DNA of 64,000 bases from Lactiplantibacillus songbeiensis. Lineage in GTDB: Bacteria; Bacillota; Bacilli; Lactobacillales; Lactobacillaceae. Where the stretch lies: NCBI RefSeq assembly GCF_005405125.1, contig NZ_BJDL01000017.1:51636-115635 (forward strand). Direction: 5' to 3'. The translations under genes and the position numbers were made by a program. Shown piece after piece: positions 56,570 to 64,000 of this stretch. The notes below the pieces were generated by a model. The model ran no database searches, was not told where the DNA came from, and was given only the letters and a program-made list of their open reading frames with translations. Position 1 is the first letter of the stretch; every line of letters begins with the position of its first letter.

Positions 56570-58363
56570 ATGTTAACTAAACTTGCCATGACCGGCTTCA
56601 AGAACCGCTGGCGCGACTACTTAGTCCTTTTTTCTGGCTTAATCATGTCCAGCGCTATCTTCTATATGTTTGAAGCCTTAGCCACTAACCAAAGCTTTTT
56701 AAAAGCCAACACCGGCATCAGTCTAGTCAGTATCATTTTCCAATTTGGGTCCGTGTTACTAACCATTATCACCTTAGTCTACATCGGCTATGCCAATTCA
56801 TTCTTACTCAGTATGCGCAAACGTGATTACGGTCTCTTTATGCTCGTTGGGGCCCGTAAAGGTAAGATTGGCCAACTGATTTGGCTTGAAACGCTACTCG
56901 TTGGCGTCGTGGCGACATTAGCCGGTATCTTGTTCGGCACCCTCTTAACGATGGGCATTAGTCAGCTACTAATTAACAGTCTGGGCCTGACCTTGCACCA
57001 CTTGGCCGCCTGGTACTTCCCGGCTGCTTTAAAGACATTGATTTTATATGTCGGCTTATTCTTGCTGGCTGGCTTATTTAACTTAATCACCTTGACTAAG
57101 ACCCCGGCCTTAAAACTATTACACAGTAATGACCAACCCAATCGGCCACAACTTAAGCCCGTTTGGCAGGCCATCCAAATTATTGGTGGCACCTTGCTCA
57201 TCGCGGTTGGCTATTGGTCCATGGCCAACTTAGATAAGCTGCAAATGCTCGGCATTGGGATTGCGTTAGTCACAATTGTCATGGGGACTTACTTCCTCTT
57301 CAATGCAATCTTTGTTGGCTTGATTGTTTGGCTGAAGCACTTCGCTGTTGCTCATCGTGGCTTGAATAACTTTACGTTATCCCAATTGAGTTTCCGGATT
57401 CATAACTATACGAAGATTCTCTCAATCGTGGCTTTATTATTTGCCTTAGCTTTAGGTGCCATTACAACCGGGATGGGCTTCCATCGCCAAGTGCCAATGA
57501 TGGCTAACGCCAGCAACGCGTATGATCTCGCTTTGGTTAATCCAACTAAAACGGAACGTGATCAGATCCGCGCTTTAAACCCAAAGACACAAACCGATTA
57601 TCACTTTAAAGTTGCTAAAAAAGCCGTTTACTACCAAGCTAGTGAATTCAATGCGCATCCTTTTACCACGTTAAACATGCGCGGTAAAAATCAGTTAGCC
57701 TTTAAAGCCGTCGATAATTCAGCTAAACAATTACAAAAGAGTCAGTACAGCTATCAGTTAGGTCAATTGCAAACCGATGGCAATCAACTAAAGGCCGCTG
57801 TCTTCTTAACACCTAGTGCTTATCACAAGTTGGCCCAACCCGAAAAAACATTAACGGTATTTGCTACGAAAGACGTCATCGCCAACTTACCAGCACTCAA
57901 ACGTTTGGTTAAAACGGCAGCTAAACATGACGCCAACTACAAAGTCGCGACGAACTTAGGTGGTCGTTACGCCGCTTACTTACAAATCAATAGTATGTAT
58001 TCCGGCTTGCAATTTATGGGCTTCTTCTTGGGCGTGGCCTTTCTTGCCATGTTAGCCAGTTGCTTAATGTTCAAGATCTTGTCTGGCGCCGCCGCTGACC
58101 AACATCGCTACCAGATGCTCGATAAGTTAGGCACCACCCATCGACAATTGACGGGTGCAATTCGCAAAGAAATCGCCGTCTTATTTATCTTGCCAGGTAT
58201 CGTTGGCGTCGTTCATGTTTTGTTCGGCTTACAAATGTTTAAATTTTTAATGGTCACCTCACCTTATACGGGAATTTGGTTACCATTCCTCATTTTTGCT
58301 GGTCTGTATTTAATTTACTATCTGATTACCGTCAAGATCTATCAACGAATCGTCTTGCAATAA
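56570..58363 (+). CDS. FtsX-like ABC permease (BceB type)
   Basis: This 597-residue membrane protein has about ten hydrophobic segments and two FtsX domains (one around residues 60-170 with FLLSMRKRDYGLFMLVGARKGKIGQL, one near the C-terminus with YQMLDKLGTTHRQLTGAIRKE). A large hydrophilic, probably extracellular region lies at about residues 305-480. This is the layout of BceB permeases, which remove or sense cell-wall-active peptides such as bacitracin, though it is somewhat shorter than Bacillus BceB. It works with the preceding ATPase. ATG 56570 follows AGAAAGGAG. Confidence 0.9.
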   Translation: MLTKLAMTGFKNRWRDYLVLFSGLIMSSAIFYMFEALATNQSFLKANTGISLVSIIFQFGSVLLTIITLVYIGYANSFLLSMRKRDYGLFMLVGARKGKIGQLIWLETLLVGVVATLAGILFGTLLTMGISQLLINSLGLTLHHLAAWYFPAALKTLILYVGLFLLAGLFNLITLTKTPALKLLHSNDQPNRPQLKPVWQAIQIIGGTLLIAVGYWSMANLDKLQMLGIGIALVTIVMGTYFLFNAIFVGLIVWLKHFAVAHRGLNNFTLSQLSFRIHNYTKILSIVALLFALALGAITTGMGFHRQVPMMANASNAYDLALVNPTKTERDQIRALNPKTQTDYHFKVAKKAVYYQASEFNAHPFTTLNMRGKNQLAFKAVDNSAKQLQKSQYSYQLGQLQTDGNQLKAAVFLTPSAYHKLAQPEKTLTVFATKDVIANLPALKRLVKTAAKHDANYKVATNLGGRYAAYLQINSMYSGLQFMGFFLGVAFLAMLASCLMFKILSGAAADQHRYQMLDKLGTTHRQLTGAIRKEIAVLFILPGIVGVVHVLFGLQMFKFLMVTSPYTGIWLPFLIFAGLYLIYYLITVKIYQRIVLQ

Positions 58364-58385
58364 CCTTTTGGAGGAGGGATGAATC

Positions 58386-58664
58386 ATGGTATACTTTGGA
58401 TTAGTCGCGTTATTAATCGTTATTACCCCGCTGCATCGCTATGGTTTAGCGAATCGGCACGCATTTTGGCTGGGGAGCCTGATGCCGTTGCTTTGGCTAG
58501 GCACTAATGGGCTATTAGCCAGTTTGACCGTTTTTGAACATCAAGACAGCTTATTAGCAGTCTTGGGGCTGTTACTCTTACTATCAAGCTGGGTCGCCGC
58601 CCGCATTGATCGCGCCGAACGGCAATTAACCAACCCGCATCACCACAAGCTGGCAGCTAAATAA
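58386..58664 (+). CDS. Small membrane protein in ABC/GntR operon
   Basis: This 92-residue protein has three hydrophobic segments (about 1-16, 28-48, 57-75) and a basic, histidine-rich end (RAERQLTNPHHHKLAAK). I recognise no family. It lies between the permease and the regulator, 22 bases after the former, with GGAGGAGGGATGAATC upstream of its ATG. It may be a transporter accessory protein. Confidence 0.75.
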   Translation: MVYFGLVALLIVITPLHRYGLANRHAFWLGSLMPLLWLGTNGLLASLTVFEHQDSLLAVLGLLLLLSSWVAARIDRAERQLTNPHHHKLAAK

Positions 58665-58693
58665 CGGTTATCCCACTGCAATGAGGTGAAAAT

Positions 58694-59065
58694 ATGCAGT
58701 TCAATTTTAATAGTACCGAACCGATTTACTTGCAAGTTGCCGATCAAATCGAAGAAGCCATCTTCGCCCAAAGCTTTGCGGAAGGTGAACAGGTCCCTTC
58801 GACGACCGAAATTTCCAAAGAGTTCCATATTAATCCCGCCACCGTCTTAAAAGGCATGAATATTCTCGTCGACGCCCAGCTGATTGAAAAGCGACGTGGC
58901 GTGGGGATGTTCGTTGTCCCTGGCGCCCAAGCCCAAATCGTTGAGAAACGGCGCAATCAATTTTATGACGACTACGTGAAAAACTTAGTCAGTGAAGCCC
59001 GTAAGCTTCATATTACGAAACAAGAATTAGCACAATTAATCGAACGGGGGTTTACCACACAATGA
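58694..59065 (+). CDS. GntR-family regulator, YtrA subfamily
   Basis: This 123-residue regulator consists of an N-terminal winged helix (PIYLQVADQIEEAIFAQSF, QVPSTTEISKEFHINPATVL) and a short C-terminal helical dimerisation region, the form of YtrA proteins that repress their own ABC-transporter operons. It overlaps the next ATPase gene by four bases. The dyad at 55737-55762 is its likely operator. ATG 58694 follows ATGAGGTG. Confidence 0.93.
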   Translation: MQFNFNSTEPIYLQVADQIEEAIFAQSFAEGEQVPSTTEISKEFHINPATVLKGMNILVDAQLIEKRRGVGMFVVPGAQAQIVEKRRNQFYDDYVKNLVSEARKLHITKQELAQLIERGFTTQ

Positions 59066-59937
59066 GTATTCAACTGCAAGCTATCACTCAGCAGTTCCAT
59101 GGGCAGACAGTCCTTGACAATCTTAACCTGACCATCGAACCGAAAAAGATCTATGGGCTCTTAGGCCGCAATGGTGCGGGCAAAAGTACGTTGCTGAACA
59201 TTATCAGCAATCGTCTCTTTCCCACTAGTGGTACTGCAACCCTAGACGGTGAAACGTTGCACGACAATGACCAGACTTTGGGCCAACTATACTTGATGAG
59301 CGAAGTGAATATGTACAATGACCATAGTCGCTTAAAAAAGTTGATTGACAGCACGGCTTTATTCTACGGTGATTTTGACCGCGCCTATGCCACCCAATTA
59401 GCCGCTAAATTCGGGCTGAATTTGACGCAACGTTTTGGTAAGCTGTCAACCGGCTATCGCACCATCTTTAAGCTGATCATTGCTTTGTGTGTCCCCGCCG
59501 ATTATATCTTTTTAGACGAACCCGTCTTAGGCTTGGATGCCAATCATCGTGAACTTTTCTATCAAGAACTTATTGACAGCTATACGAACCGCCCGCGGAC
59601 TTTTGTGATTTCAACCCACTTAATCGAAGAAATCGCCAACTTGATCGAACACGTCTTTATCTTGGATCAACACCAAATTATAGTGAACGGTAGTGTCAGT
59701 GATATTTTAGACCGGGCCTACATGATTACGGGACCCGACGCCGATGTGACCGCGTACACAAGCGGCCTGAATATCATCGGTCAAGATCACCTCGGTGGCA
59801 TTACCGCCAACTATGTCTATGGTGCTTTGGAAGATAATCGGCCAATTCCTGATACAGTCACCGTGGAACGACTCGACTTGCAAAAGCTCTTCGTCAACTT
59901 AACAAATGCTAAGGAGGCCGCAGCACATGTCAACTAA
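59062..59937 (+). CDS. ABC transporter ATP-binding protein (YtrB type)
   Basis: This 291-residue ATPase has Walker A GLLGRNGAGKSTLLN and Walker B FLDEPVLGLDANHRE, with ISTHLIEE as switch region. The signature motif is degenerate: the position reads LSTGYRTIFKLIIAL, as in the YtrB group. It is translationally coupled to the GntR gene, and the permease follows with an 11-base overlap. A C-terminal extension of about 70 residues follows the ATPase core. The likely role is export or sensing linked to cell-envelope stress (inference from family). Confidence 0.92.
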   Translation: MSIQLQAITQQFHGQTVLDNLNLTIEPKKIYGLLGRNGAGKSTLLNIISNRLFPTSGTATLDGETLHDNDQTLGQLYLMSEVNMYNDHSRLKKLIDSTALFYGDFDRAYATQLAAKFGLNLTQRFGKLSTGYRTIFKLIIALCVPADYIFLDEPVLGLDANHRELFYQELIDSYTNRPRTFVISTHLIEEIANLIEHVFILDQHQIIVNGSVSDILDRAYMITGPDADVTAYTSGLNIIGQDHLGGITANYVYGALEDNRPIPDTVTVERLDLQKLFVNLTNAKEAAAHVN

Positions 59938-60727
59938 ACGCTGGGCAGTCACCCGTTATCTCTTCATGGAGCAACTCCAATTGTTGTGGCGGACCTATGC
60001 GTTTATCTTAGTCGCATTCGTCATCTTACCATTGTTATTTGCTATTTTGACCGGTAATTTAAGCCACTATTCATTTGGCAGTACCTTAACAGACCTCGGT
60101 ATCGGTGCCGTCTTTGGCTTCTTTATCCTGGTCACAATGTCTTTGACCTATGATAACTTCAAGCTATTTATTCAAAATGGCATTTCACGGAAGACTTATT
60201 GTCAAGCCAAAGTCATCAATCTGATTGGCTTGAGCTTCGGGATGGAAATCATCTCAGCTTTATACAATTTCTTAGTAACCGCACCAGCGCGTGGTCACAG
60301 TGGTCAAGCTTTTTTAGACACAACCGTTTATAGTTTGTATGACCACTTTCTAGGCACAAACTTATTCGTCAATATTTTAGGCTATATGGCCTTTAACTGG
60401 ATCTTCTTCATTGGTCTAGGGCTAACCGGGATGGCCATTGGCAGTATCTTTGCCCTACTAACCAAGTTCGCCCGTAATATTGCCATTATCGCCATTCCTG
60501 TTTTGGGTTTCTTCTTGTTGGTCTTTCTTTCCAATACGTCGACCAGCCCTTCCGATTATAATTTAGACGGGCTTGTCAATTTTCTGAAGTTCTTAATGGG
60601 CTACCACGCTAATGCGCAGCCGGGCTACTTTAATCCGACTATGCCGATGCTCACCATGATGGTTGGTTGCGTCATCATGGGCGCCATTGCCTATTACTTT
60701 AATCAAAAGCTTAAGCTTAAAAAATAG
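59927..60727 (+). CDS. ABC transporter permease
   Basis: This 266-residue protein has about six hydrophobic segments (residues near 24-42, 60-80, 105-125, 155-185, 190-210, 240-260), as in ABC-2 type permeases. It is the partner of the preceding ATPase. ATG 59927 is chosen, preceded by AAGGAGGCC inside the ATPase gene. It is the last gene of the operon. Its TAG stop codon lies in the arm of the following hairpin. Confidence 0.9.
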   Translation: MSTKRWAVTRYLFMEQLQLLWRTYAFILVAFVILPLLFAILTGNLSHYSFGSTLTDLGIGAVFGFFILVTMSLTYDNFKLFIQNGISRKTYCQAKVINLIGLSFGMEIISALYNFLVTAPARGHSGQAFLDTTVYSLYDHFLGTNLFVNILGYMAFNWIFFIGLGLTGMAIGSIFALLTKFARNIAIIAIPVLGFFLLVFLSNTSTSPSDYNLDGLVNFLKFLMGYHANAQPGYFNPTMPMLTMMVGCVIMGAIAYYFNQKLKLKK

Positions 60728-60778
60728 CCTCAAAAAAAGTTCTGGCCGCCAATGGTCAGAACTTTTTTTGAGGCTATT
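60723..60778. terminator. Bidirectional terminator with 22-base arms
   Basis: AATAGCCTCAAAAAAAGTTCTG is the exact reverse complement of CAGAACTTTTTTTGAGGCTATT (given in two pieces: CAGAACTTTTTTTG, AGGCTATT). The two convergent stop codons (TAG of the permease, TAG of the stress protein) both lie inside the arms. Confidence 0.95.
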
Positions 60779-61244
60779 TTGCTAATTGCGTATTATTTAA
60801 ATCAGTTTTAACGACAATGACATCAGTTAAGGCATTGCGTTGCACATAAGTGGTAACGGAACCTTCTAAGACCCGTTCCATCGCATTCAACCCAGTAGCA
60901 CCCATCATGATTAAATCATTGTGATGATCACGGATGAAATCTTGCGAAATGATTGGTTTCGGGCTCCCCATCCGGATATGAAATTCAATATCATCAAAGC
61001 CATCTTTTTTAATCTGGTCAACGGCTTTTTGTAAATAAGCTTCTGAATCTTGAACGAGTTGATACGTAATATCACCATCAGCTAAACCGGCTAAATTGTA
61101 ACCGAACTGACCGGGATCGATCACTGATAAAACGTCAATATGGGCTTGGTTACGCTTGGCAACTTCAACGGCCTTGTTTAACGCAGACTCCGCCTGCTTG
61201 GAACCATCCATGGGAACTAAAATATTCGTATATTCTTGTAACAT
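60774..61244 (-). CDS. Universal stress protein (UspA family)
   Basis: This 156-residue protein has the UspA fold with NILVPMDGSKQAESALNKAVE at the N-terminus and the ATP-binding-type loop MMGATGLNAMERVLEGSVTTYV near the C-terminus (G-x2-G-x9-G-S). Such proteins bind nucleotide and help under starvation, acid or oxidative stress. I choose ATG 61244, about ten bases after AAAGGG; a GTG at 61253 is too close to it. It is a single gene, convergent with the ABC operon. Confidence 0.92.
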   Translation of the reverse strand: MLQEYTNILVPMDGSKQAESALNKAVEVAKRNQAHIDVLSVIDPGQFGYNLAGLADGDITYQLVQDSEAYLQKAVDQIKKDGFDDIEFHIRMGSPKPIISQDFIRDHHNDLIMMGATGLNAMERVLEGSVTTYVQRNALTDVIVVKTDLNNTQLAK

Positions 61245-61438
61245 GTGCGCCACACCCTTTCAATCTACTATCTTTATTTTAACATTTATCGTTCATGAAT
61301 GCGTTCTCAAATGTTAGATTTGCTTGTTACCAACAGTTAAGTGGCCGAACAACCGCTTTTACACAACATTTACACAAACAAAGTGGTTAATTTACATTGA
61401 GCGCCTACAATGAGGATATTCCATGAGGAGGCGGTCCC

Positions 61439-61678
61439 ATGTTAGCAACACTTAAAGTACCCAATGGCGTTATTGTTAGTCAAACCATCGTTATTAATGG
61501 TGAGGTCACCTATCAAATCATTCTGGCACTAAAACGCCATCGTGCACGGCCGTTCAGCGTTAAAGTTCAAGCCTTAACCACACTCGGCCACACAACCGTT
61601 GCCGTCGAACATTTTACGGAATTAAGTGATGCCCAAGCCACTTTTGAAGCTTATTTTAACGATTTAGCTGAAAAGTAA
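61439..61678 (+). CDS. Small protein of unknown function
   Basis: This 79-residue soluble protein, rich in beta-strand-forming sequence (VIVSQTIVINGEVTYQIILAL), ends in an acidic helix (FEAYFNDLAEK). I recognise no family. The ATG at 61439 has an excellent GAGGAGGCGG upstream, which supports that it is real. It stands alone between the stress-protein gene and repeat copy F. Confidence 0.7.
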   Translation: MLATLKVPNGVIVSQTIVINGEVTYQIILALKRHRARPFSVKVQALTTLGHTTVAVEHFTELSDAQATFEAYFNDLAEK

Positions 61679-61737
61679 TCGTTCGCCACTTTTATCCCAC
61701 TCAAATTGTGCTAGGATTAAAATATTAATAAAAACGG

Positions 61738-61910
61738 TTAGTGCTAGTTGAATTTGCCACTCTGGTTGGGCCAGAATCGGCTGGAACGTGGTGGCCACGT
61801 TTGTGAGCCAAAGAGCGGTCTCACAAGCCGGGCTTTATCTAAGTCGGAAAAACACCGACCAAGATAAACGACACCACTGAGCCAATTCAGGCCCGTCCGG
61901 CGTTAAATAA
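61738..61910 (-). repeat. Three-way-junction repeat, copy F (single module)
   Basis: Reverse orientation. The end reads TTAGTGCTAGTTGAATTTGC + CACTCTGGTTGGGCCAGAA, showing that single modules keep the terminal sequence. In standard orientation the second inner hairpin has arms TTGTGAG/CTCACAA, a fifth paired variant. The copy fills most of the 314-base gap before the GtrA gene. Confidence 0.88.
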
Positions 61911-61992
61911 CTGACTATATTTTGGTTAACGACAAATCAGTCATTGTCACTAAACTCGGACTAACCGCGACTAAATGAGTTGGGGTAACGAC

Positions 61993-62415
61993 ATGATAAA
62001 ATTAATCACACAGCTATGGCAACGCTATCACAGCGTTTTAGCTTATCTAATCTTTGGTGGTCTGACGACTGTCGTAAACTTTGTGGTTTTCTGGTTATTT
62101 AATGATTTAATCCAATGGCCTTATTGGCTCAGCAACGTCATTGCCTGGCTATTATCCGTCCTATTCGCCTATGTAACAAATAAGCTGTGGGTCTTTGACG
62201 CTAAGACACCGACTTTAAGCAGTCTCTTAAAAGAAGCCAGCTCGTTTTTCGGCTTTCGCTTATTAAGTTTGGGTGTTGATGAAGCCATCATGGTCATTGG
62301 GATTTCCGTCTTACATGGTAATCCTTTACTAGTTAAGTTAATCGATCAAGTCGTCATTGTGGTCATTAACTGGTTCTTTAGTAAGCTATTTATTTTCAAA
62401 AAACGAACCGAATAA
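61993..62415 (+). CDS. GtrA-family membrane protein
   Basis: This 140-residue protein has four transmembrane segments and typical GtrA motifs (YLIFGGLTTVVNFVVFWL, NVIAWLLSVLFAYVTNKLWVF). GtrA proteins help move lipid-linked sugars across the membrane for teichoic acid or polysaccharide glycosylation. No glycosyltransferase gene is adjacent. ATG 61993 (MIKLITQLWQRYHS) follows GTTGGGG; another start 18 bases up is possible. Confidence 0.88.
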   Translation: MIKLITQLWQRYHSVLAYLIFGGLTTVVNFVVFWLFNDLIQWPYWLSNVIAWLLSVLFAYVTNKLWVFDAKTPTLSSLLKEASSFFGFRLLSLGVDEAIMVIGISVLHGNPLLVKLIDQVVIVVINWFFSKLFIFKKRTE

Positions 62416-62419
62416 AAAA

Positions 62420-62452
62420 TAAAGGTCTGCGGTTTAGCGTAGACCTTTTTGT
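62420..62452 (+). terminator. Terminator of the GtrA gene
   Basis: AAAGGTCT and AGACCTTT form the stem around GCGGTTTAGCGT, followed by TTTG. Short but well placed. Confidence 0.75.
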
Positions 62453-62474
62453 GTGCCCCGAGTAACATTAACCA

Positions 62475-62948
62475 CTAGCCGAGCTTCTTATTTTCAGTAT
62501 GTAGCATCTCTAACGTCTGTAAGACTTCATCAATGTTAATACTATCCCAGTTATAAAAGTTGAACTGGCGACCGCCCTTCATCTGGATTAACAAATGGCG
62601 CGCCGTCGTCTCATAGCCATTCCGAAGTTCATTTTGAGTCGTTGACATCTCATAGTATTGCACTTGTGCCAGGTTAATGACAATTTCACCAATCCGCACA
62701 AACCGGGGTCCCCCTGGCGTATTCGTAACCGGAACGACCATCCGGGTCCCATCATGATGATGTTGCTTGATCTTAACCGCCGTTAAACCAGCCGCCGTTA
62801 GCTCAGGGGTAAAATAAAATTCTTCACCTAACTGAATTGGCCCGACTGGTGGTGCCGCTGACAACGCAAACTTAAAATGCCGTCCATGAAAATCGGTTAA
62901 AATGCCTTGATTCAGGCTAATGTTTATTTTAGTCACATGCCCAATCAT
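62475..62948 (-). CDS. Protein of unknown function with OB-like N-terminus
   Basis: This 157-residue soluble protein has an N-terminal half (residues 1-60: GHVTKINISLNQGILTDFHG, then FKFALS) with the strand pattern of a small OB/cold-shock-like fold, but without RNP motifs. Its C-terminal half (EIVINLAQVQYYEM, LLIQMKGGRQFNFY) resembles a small PH-like beta domain ending in a helix. I do not recognise the family. ATG 62948 follows GGGAGGAG. It is a single gene, convergent with gtrA. Confidence 0.7.
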   Translation of the reverse strand: MIGHVTKINISLNQGILTDFHGRHFKFALSAAPPVGPIQLGEEFYFTPELTAAGLTAVKIKQHHHDGTRMVVPVTNTPGGPRFVRIGEIVINLAQVQYYEMSTTQNELRNGYETTARHLLIQMKGGRQFNFYNWDSINIDEVLQTLEMLHTENKKLG

Positions 62949-63129
62949 CCTAATCTCCTCCCTTCACCGATTACCGATAATCTACCACGATTCTTGATCA
63001 AGTTCTCACGATTTCCCCGGATTCACATCTTTTTGAGTAGCTTGTTAATAATGATTGTTTCGGCGAACTAACCAATCATGTAATTGTGCTACACTAAAGT
63101 TTAATAAAACCTAATCTGGAGGGATTTTG

Positions 63130-63453
63130 ATGACATTTTCCGCTGACGAAAGCGATTATTTAATCGAACTATTAACCACTCATTTATTCACCCTACTTAG
63201 TCGAGTGACCCGCTGGCAGACCCATAGTCTGTCCCAAGCCCAATATGATCGGCAAGTTACCGAAACCTTGACCCCTAATGTGAAAATGTTGCAAAGTTTA
63301 TTGGCTAAATTAGCTGCAACGGCTGGTGATCAAGAACAGTTGGCCGCTTTAAAAGTTGGTCTCACAAAATTAGTGGCTGCCCAAACTTACCAACTGACAA
63401 CTGAACAATTGGCTTTGGCCAACGAACGGCGGTTGAGTCGACATCGGCGATAG
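63130..63453 (+). CDS. Helical protein of unknown function
   Basis: This 107-residue, strongly helical, soluble protein has leucine-rich amphipathic stretches (YLIELLTTHLFTLLSRV, LTPNVKMLQSLLAKLAATA) and a basic C-terminus (ERRLSRHRR). No family is recognised. ATG 63130 follows CTGGAGGG. It stands alone. Confidence 0.7.
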   Translation: MTFSADESDYLIELLTTHLFTLLSRVTRWQTHSLSQAQYDRQVTETLTPNVKMLQSLLAKLAATAGDQEQLAALKVGLTKLVAAQTYQLTTEQLALANERRLSRHRR

Positions 63454-63500
63454 GACTTGATTGGGCTAAATAATGCCATTCTATTTTATTTGTCGAAACA

Positions 63501-63608
63501 TGCTTTGATCAACTGACCACTGCGCTTGCTACGCCAAACAACCATCCGGAAAAACACCGGATAATTGTTTGGCTAGGCCATGCTCATGGTCAACCCGTTG
63601 ATAAAAGC
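63501..63608. repeat. Nested inverted repeat
   Basis: The outer arms TGCTTTGATCAACTGACCA (63501-63519) and TGGTCAACCCGTTGATAAAA + GCA (63586-63608) enclose a strong hairpin GCCAAACAA..ATCCGG / CCGGAT..TTGTTTGGC (63533-63573). It differs in sequence from the three-way-junction family, but ATGCCATTCT just upstream recalls its ends, so it could be a distant relative. Confidence 0.6.
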
Positions 63609-63712
63609 ACTCTTAACAAAAAATTCAAATTTCAATCACGAGATAGCAATTTTTACTCGTTACAATAGACTCATAAACTTGAAAAACGTCGACATGAAAG
63701 AAGGAGGGTCCC

Positions 63713-63898
63713 ATGTTTCTAATAGTCTATTGTGCGCTCGCAATCGCGGTTTTCTTTTGGATCTTTGGTTTCACGAAAGCGGCAATCATCGTTGGCCTAC
63801 TGACGCTGGCGCTAATGGGGTACTCCTTCATTCGCCGTCAGCTTGCCCGTAAACGCGCGTTAAAAAACAACACCACGACCACTAAAAGTCGTGGCTAA
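63713..63898 (+). CDS. Small membrane protein, 61 residues
   Basis: It has two hydrophobic segments (about 2-17 and 22-38) followed by a basic hydrophilic tail (RRQLARKRALKNN...KSRG). ATG 63713 is preceded by the near-ideal AAGGAGGG, which is the chief support. No family is recognised. No terminator is visible; after it the sequence to the window end shows no gene but a possible insertion-sequence end at about 63931. Confidence 0.7.
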   Translation: MFLIVYCALAIAVFFWIFGFTKAAIIVGLLTLALMGYSFIRRQLARKRALKNNTTTTKSRG

Positions 63899-64000
63899 TC
63901 AATTAAAGCTAATAAAAAAAGTTCCTCGATTTAAAATTGAAGTGCAACACCTGCTCTACTAGACCAGTTCTTTATTCAGACTAGTCAAAAAGGCCATGAA

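Overview
The window reads as one stretch of a low-to-moderate GC Firmicute chromosome, most likely a Lactiplantibacillus (L. plantarum group). I infer this from the pyrR-pyrB-pyrC-carA-carB-pyrD-pyrF-pyrE operon with PyrR attenuators, the RexAB-type (cysteine-poor) recombination nuclease, a Met-specific T-box, and recognisable lactobacillus proteins. The species is not fixed by anything I can see. There is no phage, CRISPR array, rRNA or tRNA; one possible insertion-sequence end lies at the extreme right edge.

Layout. 1-3.6 kb: an MFS transporter, a small membrane protein, a secreted Lys/Thr-rich protein and an SdpI-like protein. 3.8-9.1 kb: glucose-6-phosphate dehydrogenase, then a MocR-type regulator divergent from an aminotransferase and a dihydrodipicolinate synthase (probable lysine/diaminopimelate pair), then a 43-residue membrane ORF. 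9.2-18.3 kb: a Rossmann-fold oxidoreductase, a GNAT acetyltransferase and rexB-rexA. 18.9-28.5 kb: the complete pyrimidine operon on the minus strand, with two PyrR-type attenuators. 28.9-34.4 kb: a GNAT, a PucR regulator, a xanthine-type permease behind a guanine-class riboswitch, and an AzgA/PbuG-type permease. 34.5-36.0 kb: a methionine-synthase-like enzyme behind a Met T-box. 36.0-47.4 kb: the purine operon purEKCSQLFMNHD. 47.7-53.6 kb: two NADPH-FMN-reductase proteins (one fused to a PAS domain with three flavinylation-like motifs in its tail), a tyrosine phosphatase, an alpha-carbonic anhydrase, an alpha/beta hydrolase and an asparaginase. 53.8-60.7 kb: a 3D-domain cell-wall protein, an NmrA-like oxidoreductase and a six-gene ABC/GntR operon. 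60.8-64 kb: a universal stress protein, a GtrA protein and several small unknowns.

How it works together. Nucleotide metabolism dominates: de novo pyrimidine synthesis, de novo purine synthesis and purine salvage lie within about 29 kb. They carry separate controls: PyrR attenuation, a guanine-class riboswitch, a PucR regulator, and shared PurBox-like ACGAACATTA motifs before purE and before the riboswitch. Carbamoyl-phosphate synthase and PurK/PurE consume bicarbonate, and a cytoplasmic alpha-carbonic anhydrase lies nearby.

The most unusual structures are two. (1) A dispersed intergenic repeat family (at least nine copies, single, double and mini forms). Each module folds into nested stems with two inner hairpins, and the arms change together between copies; full copies are two homologous modules in inverted orientation. 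(2) The triple D-x-V-S-G-A-S tail on the FMN-reductase/PAS fusion, which matches the site modified by ApbE flavin transferases although the protein has no export signal.
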